DNA of 40,339 bases, taken from NCBI GenBank assembly GCA_026397725.1, contig JAPLUI010000308.1, positions 1 to 40,339 on the forward strand. The letters run 5' to 3'. Both the position numbers and the translations under genes were made by a program. This document shows, piece by piece, positions 33,539 to 40,339 of the stretch. The notes beneath the pieces were generated by a model. It did no database searches. It was not told where the DNA came from and saw only the letters and a program-made list of their open reading frames with translations. The stretch comes from Verrucomicrobiota bacterium (GTDB lineage Bacteria; Verrucomicrobiota; Verrucomicrobiia; Verrucomicrobiales; Akkermansiaceae). How positions within the stretch are numbered: position 1 is the first letter of the stretch; every line of letters starts with the position of its first letter.

Positions 33539-35118
33539 ATGAAACACCCACTCGGCAAAGTGCTGCTGATTGCAACGGCAACAGGGTTGCCGTACGGCAC
33601 CTGCCCGGCGGAAGAGGCCAAACCCGCCCAAGCCTCGCTTGCCCGCATCACCGTGGATCTGGACAAGCCCGGAGTGAAGGTCAGTTCCACACTCTATGGA
33701 ATCTTCTTCGAGGAGATCCAGCGCGCCGGTGAAGGTGGCTTGTATGCGGAACTGATTCAAAACCGCTCGTTTGAGGATGCCCCCGGTTTCCCGCTCGGAT
33801 GGACGCTGCTCAAGGAGGGAAACGCGGACGCCAGGATCGCCTTGGATAAGACCCAGCCGCTCAACCCGAACAACCCCACCAGCCTGCGCTTGGAGATCGT
33901 GAACCCGAACGGCGGGCGTGCCGGTGTGTTCAACGAGGGGTTCAAGGGCCGTCCCCAGGAGCTGGGCTCGCGGGAAGCGCGGGAGTGGGACCAATGGCTC
34001 ACCACTTACAACCAGGCGGTCAAGCAGGCGAAAACCGGACTCTACGTCGAGGCTAACAAAGATTACCGCTTGAGCTTCCACGCGCGGTGCGGCGAGGGGT
34101 TCCAAGGGCAGTTGACCGTCTCTATCGAAAGCCAGGACGGCACGGCTCTGGCCAGCCGCGAGTTCACGGGCAACGGCGGCCTGTGGACCAAGCATGAAGC
34201 CACGCTGACCGTCAGTGCCACGGACCTCAACGCGCGCTTGGTGGTCTCGACCCGGCAAGCGGGCACGGTCTGGCTGGATATGGTTTCACTTTTTCCGAAG
34301 GACACCTATCGAGGCCGCTCTAACGGACTCCGGTTGGACTTGGCGCGGATGTTGGAGGCGATGCATCCGGCGTTCGTGCGGTTTCCCGGCGGGTGTTACG
34401 TCGAGGGCGATTCTTTGGCGGACTCATACCGGTGGAAACGCACCATCGGCGATGTGGCCCAGCGGCCGGGACACTGGTGCGTCTGGGGCTATCAGTCCTC
34501 GGACGATATGATAACTCCAATCGCAAGGGCCCCAAAGTCTATCTTGGCGAATACGCGGTGATCAAGGACTGCGGGCTGGGAAACCTGCATGCGGCCCTGG
34601 CCGAAGCCGCGTTCATGACCGGGTTGGAACGCAATTCCGATGCGGTGGTGATGGCATCCTAAGCGCCGCTGTTCTGCCGTGAGGGTTGGAAACAATGGAA
34701 CCCGAATGCCATCAACTTCGACTCCAACCGCGTCTATGGCACCCCCTCTTACTACGTTCAAGTGTTGTTCGCCAACCATCGCCCCGACCAGTTGGTGGCA
34801 AGCGTTGTGGACAAACCCGGCGTTTTCGTGCTGGGCGGCAAGGACGAGAAGACCGGCCAGATCATCCTCAAGGTGGTCAACCCGGGCGATGTTCCGTTAG
34901 AAACCACCATCCGCATCCAGGGCACCACGAAGCTCATCCCCAAGGCCCGTGTCATCACCCTTGCCAGCGACAAGGCGACTGACGAGAACACGCTGGACGA
35001 ACCGGCCAAGGTCGCCCCGGTGGAATCGATTTTTGATGCGGTGGCTCCGGAATTCCAGTACCGCCTCAAGCCCTGTTCGCTGACAATCTTCCGTATCGAC
35101 ACGGCCCCAATGCCATAG
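33539..35118 (+). pseudogene. GH51-type alpha-L-arabinofuranosidase, broken
   Basis: The N-terminal part has a signal peptide, the strand SSTLYGIFFEEIQRAGEGGL (then YAELIQNRSFED), a carbohydrate-binding insert, and RLDLARMLEAMHPAFVRFPG with GCYVEGD. After CVWGYQSSDD (about 34505) the catalytic barrel, including the acid/base Asn-Glu region, is missing. The frame changes to GPKVYLGEYAVIKDCGLGNL and AFMTGLERNSDAVVMAS, where a TAC-to-TAA nonsense codon (34661-34663) stops it. The same frame then continues with the normal C-terminal domain (WNPNAINFDSNRVYGTPSYY ... LTIFRID) to 35118. So there is one deletion with a frame change plus one nonsense mutation. It once removed arabinose side chains, hinting at an arabinan or arabinoxylan locus. 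Confidence 0.9.
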
Positions 35119-35172
35119 CACATTTCACCAGTGACCAACAAATGAAATCACCATGAGCCGCACGCGAACGAT

Positions 35173-35441
35173 GTGTTAGATGACAGGGGCGCGTTGCTGC
35201 CCGCTGCCGCCGCGATCGCTGGCGACGCGGTGCTTGTCGAATGCCCGGGAAACGCCCCACCCAAAATGATCCGATGCGCATGGGGCGAGGCGGATGTGCC
35301 CAATCTCATGAGCCAAAACGGACTGCCTGTCCGGCAGTTCCAAGCGGGCTTGAATTGGCCTGTCATGGTGGGACTCGTGCGATGGGATCACGGATCCCCG
35401 ACAAGGGCTTCCTGCGGGTCCAAGTGGAACCGAACCCGTAA
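35173..35441 (+). pseudogene. Sialate O-acetylesterase-like C-terminal fragment
   Basis: The frame reads AIAGDAVLVECPGNAPPKMI, then RCAWGEADVPNLMSQNGLPV and RQF. This matches the C-terminal domain of sialate O-acetylesterase family proteins (pattern V-x-V...P..VRYAW...NL.N..GLP). The catalytic SGNH part is absent. A second frame ends RIPDKGFLRVQVEPNP with a stop at 35439-35441, perhaps the tail of another lost gene. It lies between the GH51 remnant and the hairpin array. Confidence 0.6.
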
Positions 35442-35486
35442 TTTGTCGCATTCTTTTGCGATCACGCGCGATCCATGCACCGGAAA

Positions 35487-35910
35487 ACCAGCGACGGTCA
35501 CAGACCGCCGCTACAAGGCCGGCGCAGGATCGCCTTGTAGCGGCGCTCTATGAGCGTCGATGCCAAAGAGATGTGCGATGCATTCGCCAGCGACGGTCAC
35601 AGACCGCCGCTACAACTCCGGCGCAGGATCGCCTTGTAGCGGCGCTCTGTGAGCGTCGATGCCAAAGAGATGCGCGATGCATCGGCCAGCGACGGTCACA
35701 GACCGCCGCTACAACTCCGCACTCTGATGCGGTCACGCGCGTTCCATGCACCGGAAAACCAGCGACGGTCACAGACCGCCGCTACAAGGCCGGCGCAGGA
35801 TCGCCTTGTAGCGGCGCTCTATGAGCTTGTAGCGGCGCTCTATGAGCGTCGATGCCAAAGAGATGCGCGATGCATTCGCCAGCGACGGTCACAGACCGCC
35901 GCTACAACTC
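35487..35910. repeat. Array of hairpin-forming palindromic repeats, five left arms
   Basis: GCGACGGTCACAGACCGCCG, continuing CTACAA, occurs at 35491, 35590, 35689, 35762 and 35882. Most copies are followed after ~15 nt by CCTTGTAGCGGCGCTCTATG, continuing AGCGTCG, its near-complement: 27-bp arms with about 4 mismatches. Copies are joined by AAAGAGATGCGCGATGCATT-like or ATGCACCGGAAAACCA linkers. One right arm is itself duplicated (35827-35851). Frames run through it by chance; it is not coding and not a CRISPR array, since the spacers repeat. Confidence 0.9.
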
Positions 35911-35972
35911 GCACTCTTTTGCGATTATTTTGCTTGATGTGCCACCGCTCCACTCATATCGATATGACCGCG

Positions 35973-37070
35973 ATGCATCAACCCACACCAAGAATCCCAT
36001 TATCGTTTCACCGGCAAGAGGTTCACATCATTCTATCAGAATTACCCCGGCTGACGTCATGCTCCAAATTCTTGAGAGCCACCCTTGTCGGCCTGGCGGC
36101 CGTGTTTTGTGTGTGGGCGGGTTGGCTGCGGGCGGAAGAATCGGCCGCTCCGGCCGCGCCGCTGCCGGAATTTTCGGCGAAGCCCGGTTATGCGTTGATC
36201 ACGGCGGATTTGTCTCTGGACCGGATCACCCAATACGATGCCGACGGCAAGGTCACCTGGGTTTACGGCAAGGTGAAGCCGATCGATGTTTGGGCGATGC
36301 CCGACGGGACGGTGCTGGTCGCCTATCTGCCGTCGCCGCAAACGGCGAACCAGGGCGGAGTCCGGCTGATCGCCGCCGACCAGCGGACGATTTTTGATTT
36401 TCCGTTTGATGACGAGATCATGTCGGTCCAGCCGCTGGCCAACGGGAATGTTCTGATCGCCGAATGCCATTTCGGGCGGGTCACGGAGTTGGACCGCACC
36501 GGCAAGCGGATCAAGTCCTTCCAGGTCCAGAGCAAGCCCAGCGATCACCAGACGATGCGGCAGGTGCGCTTGACCGCGAAAGGGACGGTTCTCGTCGGTG
36601 AATGTTATTCGCACAAGCTGCGCGAGTATGATCTTGATGGCAAACTACTGAAGGAGCACGATCTGCGGTTCTGTTATTGCCCGCAGCCGCAGCCCGACGG
36701 CCACATGCTGGTCGCCTGCTGGAACGCCCCCGAGGCGCAGGTGGTCGAACTGGATGCCGCTGGCAAGGTCGTCTGGCGCCTGACGCCCGCCGAGTTGCCC
36801 AAGGACATGGCTGTTAGCCACATCGCCGAATCGATCCGCCTGCCTAACGGCAACACGCTGGTTTCGGCCTCGTGCAAGGCGGCCGGTGGCAACGGGCCGC
36901 GTGCCATGTTGTTCGAGATCACGCCGGAGAAGAAAGTCGTTTGGCAGTTGACCGACCGGGACAGTTCGACCTGGATGACCGCCGTCAAGCAGATCCCCTC
37001 CTGGAATCCCGCATTGCCGGCAGCGAAAAACGCCCCCGGCAGCGCCAAACCGGTGCCCGGGAAACCTTAG
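35973..37070 (+). CDS. Secreted beta-propeller (PQQ/arylsulfotransferase-like fold) protein
   Basis: 365 aa from the ATG at 35973 (ATG 35964 in frame). A TTG at 36072 would start exactly at the signal peptide (LRATLVGLAAVFCVWAGWLRA) and is a serious alternative; no ribosome site decides. The mature protein is made of ~45-aa propeller blades with D-x-D-G-K turns: ITQYDADGKVTWVYG, VTELDRTGKRIKSF, LREYDLDGKLLKEHDL, VVELDAAGKVVWRL and LFEITPEKKVVWQLTD. LPNGNTLVSAS-like strands occur between them. The fold is shared by PQQ-like and ASST-type proteins, but no catalytic His pattern is evident, so it is probably a binding protein. The next gene, 147 bp downstream, is the second HzsA-related cytochrome, which also contains a propeller. 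Confidence 0.75.
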   Translation: MHQPTPRIPLSFHRQEVHIILSELPRLTSCSKFLRATLVGLAAVFCVWAGWLRAEESAAPAAPLPEFSAKPGYALITADLSLDRITQYDADGKVTWVYGKVKPIDVWAMPDGTVLVAYLPSPQTANQGGVRLIAADQRTIFDFPFDDEIMSVQPLANGNVLIAECHFGRVTELDRTGKRIKSFQVQSKPSDHQTMRQVRLTAKGTVLVGECYSHKLREYDLDGKLLKEHDLRFCYCPQPQPDGHMLVACWNAPEAQVVELDAAGKVVWRLTPAELPKDMAVSHIAESIRLPNGNTLVSASCKAAGGNGPRAMLFEITPEKKVVWQLTDRDSSTWMTAVKQIPSWNPALPAAKNAPGSAKPVPGKP

Positions 37071-37217
37071 ACGCAACAGGCCATGCCGACAACAAGAACA
37101 AGACAAGTCCAACAGCCTGCCAACGCCGGGTGACTGTCGAACGCTGACCACCGCAACATCCACCCCGTTTCTCCCGTACTCCTCGCCAGTTGAAATTCAA
37201 CCTCCCATCCATCTAAC

Positions 37218-39704
37218 ATGAAGTCACTTCATATCTCTTTGTCTTCCGTGCTCAGGATCGCGCTGCTGGTCGGCGGGTTGCCGCTGGTGGTTTCCCGACA
37301 AGCCCGCTCGGGCGAGCCGCCGGATGTGATCACGCCCGGCCAGATCGAGGCCGACTGGCTGCGGCAGGAGACGCTGCGCGGCGGCGATCCTCCGGCAGCG
37401 CCCGCAGGCAGCGTCGCGCCAGCACCGGGTGCCGCGTCGCCGGTGGTCCACTGGTCGAGCACCCGGCACCCGGTGCGTCTGGTGTTTGAGCGCGGCTTCA
37501 AACTGGCCGCGCACCTGCGGCAGCTCGGGGCGCCGATCGATGCCGAGGAAAAGGCGCTATTGGATGCGGCCTCGCTGCAACTGCCGGCCGATGCCACGCC
37601 GGAGGCGCAAGACCAGGCCTATTTCCAAGCCCGCTGGGCGGTGCGCCGCTTGGCATTGCGCAACCCTCTGTTAGACTTCGATTCGGTCTTGTTCGTCAAG
37701 CACGCGCCCGGCCTGTTCGGACACATCTCCGACCAGTTCTACAGTTGGTGGTCGCGGCCGGGCGGCGGGGTTTTCGTGCTCGAAGGCCTCAAGAGCGACC
37801 AACCGAAGCTGCGGTGCCTGACCGCCGATTTCGCCGAGGGGAGTTTCATGCGGCCCGAGCTTTCGTATGACGGCAAGAAGGTGCTGTTTGCCTACGCCAA
37901 ATACGACCCTAAGGTGGCCGGCTTGCTCGACAAGGCCAGCAAGGCGAATCAACCGGAGGACACGTTTTTCCATATCTTCGAAATCAACCTGGACGGCAGC
38001 GGCATGCGCCGGATCACCCGCGGGCGGTACGACGATTTCGACACCCGCTATCTGCCCGGCGGCGACATCATCTTCCTCTCGACCCGCAAGGGCGTGTTTC
38101 TCCAATGCAGCAAGGAGAACACGCAACGGACGATCAACGCCGACCTGCCTGATAGCTTTGTCCGCTGCGGCTACGACCCGATCGGCAACTGCAACTATCG
38201 GCCGGATCCCGTCTTTACGCTCCATCGCATGAATGCCTCGGGGGACAACATGCATCCGATCTCGGCCTTCGAGAATTTCGAATATACGCCCTCGGTGGCC
38301 GCCGACGGCCGGATCCTCTACACGCGCTGGGATTATATCGACCGCTCTAACGGCCATTTCTTCAGCCTCTGGTCCACCAACCCGGACGGGACCAATGCAC
38401 AACTCGTCTATGGCAATTACACGATGCGCCCGCAGGCGAAGTACGAGGCCCGCTCGATTCCCGGCTCGCAGCGGCTGGTCTGCACGGCCGGCGCGCATCA
38501 TTCCGACGTCGGCGGTTCGCTGATTCTGCTGGACCGCAATCGCGGCACCGAAGAGGGCGCTCCCGTGGTCCGGCTCACCCCCGAGGTCCCCTTCCCCGAA
38601 ACCGAGACGGGGGTCGAAAGCTGCGGGAGCTACTATGCCAATCCCTGGCCGCTTTCCGAACAACATTTCCTGGTGGCGTGGAGCGACCGGCATCTGCCAC
38701 CCGGCCGCGAGGAGAAAGACCCCAACGAAAATCCACTCAACGCCACCGGGATCTACCTGTTAGACTCCTTTGGCAACCTGGATCTGATCTATCGGGACCC
38801 GGCGATTTCCAGCGGGTGCCCGATTCCCGTTCGCGCCCGGCCGGTGCCACCGATCCCAGCCGAGACGGTGGCCTGGGACGGCCCTCAGGAAGGACGGTTC
38901 TTCCTGCAGGACGTCTATGCGGGCCTGACGGGCGTGCCGCGGGGAACGATCAAGGCCTTGCGTATCGTGGGCGTGCCGCCCAAGACACAGCCACAGTACA
39001 ACACCCCCAGCATTGGCGTCTCGATGGAAGACCCGGGCAAGTTCGTGCTGGGCACGGTGCCGGTGGAAGCGGACGGCTCGGCCTTCTTCCGGGTGCCCAG
39101 CGGCGTATCCCTGTTTTTCCAAGCGCTGGGCGGGGACGGGCTGGCCATGCAAACCATGCGCAGCCTGACCTATGTGCAACCCGGCCAAACCCTGTCGTGC
39201 GTCGGATGCCACGAATCGCGCGAGGCCGCGCCTGCGGGCGGCGCAAGCCAACTGGCCCTGCGGCGCGAACCCTCGAAGTTGACGCCCGGCCCGGAGGGAT
39301 CCTGGCCGCTGCGCTTTGATAGGCTCGTGCAGCCGGTGTTGGACCGGAGTTGCGTCTCCTGCCACCAACCCGGCGCCACCGATCCCCAGGGCGCCAAGTT
39401 CGATCTGACTGCCGCCCGCGCTTATGACAACCTCCTTGCCTTCGGCGATAAGAATTTGCATCAATTGGTCTTTGAACGCGATCGATCCGTGCCCGGCCAA
39501 ACCCCGGCGCGACAAAGCAGGCTGTGGGCCATGCTCACCGCGGAAAAAGGGCACGCCGAAACGCAACTCGATCCGGCCAGCCTCAAGCGCCTCGCCCTCT
39601 GGATGGACATCTACGCCCAACGCCAGGGACATTTCAGCAACGAGCAAGAACTCCAACTCCAGGACCTGCGCCAACAACTGGCCGGACTGTTGATTGAAAA
39701 TTAG
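37218..39704 (+). CDS. HzsA-related secreted multidomain cytochrome c protein (paralogue)
   Basis: 828 aa. The signal peptide MKSLHISLSSVLRIALLVGG ends near RSG. An N-terminal helical region (about 60-150) leads to the shared block DSVLFVKHAPGLFGHISDQF and a TolB-like propeller (ELSYDGKKVLFAYAKYD; IFEINLDGSGMRRITRGRYD; AADGRILYTRWDYIDRS). Haem motifs are CVGCH at 661-665 and CVSCH at 712-716, the second in LVQPVLDRSCVSCHQPG, with the same ~51-residue spacing as in the homologue at 688-3531. It lacks that protein's discoidin-like N-terminal module but has a fuller helical one. A periplasmic redox protein; hydrazine synthesis is not implied. Rare TTA codons occur twice, both in TTAGAC. Confidence 0.85.
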   Translation: MKSLHISLSSVLRIALLVGGLPLVVSRQARSGEPPDVITPGQIEADWLRQETLRGGDPPAAPAGSVAPAPGAASPVVHWSSTRHPVRLVFERGFKLAAHLRQLGAPIDAEEKALLDAASLQLPADATPEAQDQAYFQARWAVRRLALRNPLLDFDSVLFVKHAPGLFGHISDQFYSWWSRPGGGVFVLEGLKSDQPKLRCLTADFAEGSFMRPELSYDGKKVLFAYAKYDPKVAGLLDKASKANQPEDTFFHIFEINLDGSGMRRITRGRYDDFDTRYLPGGDIIFLSTRKGVFLQCSKENTQRTINADLPDSFVRCGYDPIGNCNYRPDPVFTLHRMNASGDNMHPISAFENFEYTPSVAADGRILYTRWDYIDRSNGHFFSLWSTNPDGTNAQLVYGNYTMRPQAKYEARSIPGSQRLVCTAGAHHSDVGGSLILLDRNRGTEEGAPVVRLTPEVPFPETETGVESCGSYYANPWPLSEQHFLVAWSDRHLPPGREEKDPNENPLNATGIYLLDSFGNLDLIYRDPAISSGCPIPVRARPVPPIPAETVAWDGPQEGRFFLQDVYAGLTGVPRGTIKALRIVGVPPKTQPQYNTPSIGVSMEDPGKFVLGTVPVEADGSAFFRVPSGVSLFFQALGGDGLAMQTMRSLTYVQPGQTLSCVGCHESREAAPAGGASQLALRREPSKLTPGPEGSWPLRFDRLVQPVLDRSCVSCHQPGATDPQGAKFDLTAARAYDNLLAFGDKNLHQLVFERDRSVPGQTPARQSRLWAMLTAEKGHAETQLDPASLKRLALWMDIYAQRQGHFSNEQELQLQDLRQQLAGLLIEN

Positions 39705-39711
39705 CACAGGC

Positions 39712-39780
39712 TCAGTAATTCACCAGCCTCAAACCCGGAAGACGGGAAAATTCATGCAGCTTGCGGGTCACCACTGGCAT
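39712..39780 (-). pseudogene. C-terminal remnant of a VapC/PIN-domain toxin
   Basis: A minus-strand frame reads VVTRKLHEFSRLPGLRLVNY and then TGA (39712-39714). The F-S-R-x-P-G-L-R pattern is the usual C-terminus of PIN-domain VapC ribonucleases. The catalytic acidic residues would lie upstream, where no continuation is visible. Confidence 0.4.
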
Positions 39781-40200
39781 GGCATGTTGCATGGCTCATG
39801 ACCAATGATTGTCGGGCGGTGAGTCTTGGGGTTGCGCGGCCTCAAGCCATGATCGGGTTTTCTCATCGGCAACCAGCAATCCGGCCAAGGCCACCAACAA
39901 ATCCCCGCAGCTCCTGGATTTTTGTTAGGGGCTGGCGGCAAGGGGTCAGGGGCCCAATCAGAATTTCCCAGTCCCCCGCCCATTTTCCCCGGGAACAAAG
40001 CTGTGGCTCCGGTTCTATCAGCCCGACGACATTCCTGCGGTCCGGTCGGACCTCAGGATGTCTCGGGAATGAGCTGCTTCACAGTTCCTGATCCCGGCGG
40101 AAAATGAGTTGGCACTGGTTGGCGTTTCAGACGAATTCGTGAATCATCCGCGCATGGGCTTTCGGGTGGCAGCAGTGCCGATGCGTGTCATGTCTTGCTC
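39781..40200. other. Gene-free spacer
   Basis: No frame here shows protein-like blocks. A minus-strand frame (to about 39998) is low-complexity and Pro/Trp-rich. The stretch is probably debris linked to the VapC remnant and leads into two repeat families. Confidence 0.5.
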
Positions 40201-40252
40201 TTACTTGATCATTGAATGTTGGAAGTTGAATGTTGAATGTTGAAATCTTCGG
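40201..40252 (+). repeat. Intergenic repeat, copy 2 (first copy at 344-388), with TTGAATG heptamers
   Basis: TTACTTGATCATTGAATGTT, followed by GGAAGTTGAATGTTGAATG, copies the element at 344-388 in direct orientation with one more heptamer. It overlaps the beginning of the palindromic-repeat copy at 40238. Confidence 0.75.
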
Positions 40253-40339
40253 CGTGCCTCATGGGAACCCCGCAGCTCTAACGGTTTAGCCACAGCGGGG
40301 TGGCGGGCTGCGCCCTTCCCACCGCACTCCAGACTTTGG
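40238..40339. repeat. Copy of the palindromic repeat at 28294-28395, inverted, cut by the window end
   Basis: About 94 of 102 bases match the reverse complement of 28294-28395, including the arm CTTCCCACCGCACTCCA. The second arm of the stem would lie beyond 40339. Confidence 0.88.

Noticed and set aside
35487..35910. CRISPR array
   Set aside because: The spacers between repeats are themselves repeated and the repeats are 27-bp hairpin arms with irregular 73-120-bp spacing. No cas genes are present.
35649..35972. N-terminal extension of the beta-propeller gene into the hairpin array
   Set aside because: The extension is a translation of the palindromic repeats. The signal peptide lies far downstream, so a start at 35964/35973 or 36072 is more sensible.

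Overview
The window looks like part of a chromosome from a Verrucomicrobiota-type (PVC superphylum) bacterium, perhaps of the Pedosphaera/Limisphaerales or Opitutus kind. This is inferred from GC-rich genes with weak or absent Shine-Dalgarno sites, two large HzsA-related multidomain cytochromes, huge autotransporter-type beta-strand-repeat proteins, a secreted diheme cytochrome with an IPT/TIG domain, SGNH hydrolases, many glycoside hydrolases, and abundant heptamer and palindromic intergenic repeats. No rRNA, tRNA or CRISPR array was seen.

Layout. 0-0.69 kb: repeat-rich DNA (large inverted repeat, 7-bp tandem array). 0.69-3.5 kb (-): HzsA-related secreted cytochrome. 3.7-4.75 kb: mosaic of gene remnants (GH27 alpha-galactosidase, DinD-like protein, an unassigned protein carrying a palindromic repeat). 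4.75-10.87 kb (-): a defence-like operon. A chimeric remnant of a PLD-type helicase is followed by a 1583-aa Eco57I-type restriction-methylase fused to a C-terminal DUF3800 domain, then a 168-aa protein whose start overlaps the previous stop, then an EVE-domain protein whose stop overlaps the next start. This operon is the most novel-looking part of the window. 11.07-12.9 kb (-): two coupled SGNH hydrolases, the second frameshifted. 13.1-14.1 kb: IS701-like transposase remnant and other debris.

14.3-27.8 kb: mostly intact genes. They are a 1579-aa repeat surface protein, a GH5 endoglucanase, ruvC, an orphan Phd/YefM antitoxin, a DEDDy-type 3'-5' exonuclease, a 35-aa membrane protein, an IPT-diheme cytochrome and a 1003-aa beta-strand-repeat protein. 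27.9-29.3 kb: transposase remnants (HTH fragment, IS91) invaded by palindromic repeats.

29.4-39.7 kb (+): a LacI-regulated glycan locus. A LacI regulator is followed by an MGH1/GH63-like glycosidase, a GH32-like propeller protein that appears internally deleted, a broken GH51 arabinofuranosidase, a sialate O-acetylesterase fragment, an array of hairpin repeats, a secreted beta-propeller protein and a second HzsA-related cytochrome. The last 0.6 kb holds a VapC/PIN remnant and copies of repeat families also found at 0.34 and 28.3 kb.

Common threads: secreted polysaccharide-degrading enzymes next to secreted cytochromes, a high load of decayed genes (often with the catalytic core removed), and small palindromic repeats lodged inside former coding sequence, sometimes in frame. 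Across the window, rare codons such as CTA, TTA and AGA tend to sit inside a CTAAC/GTTAG pentamer.
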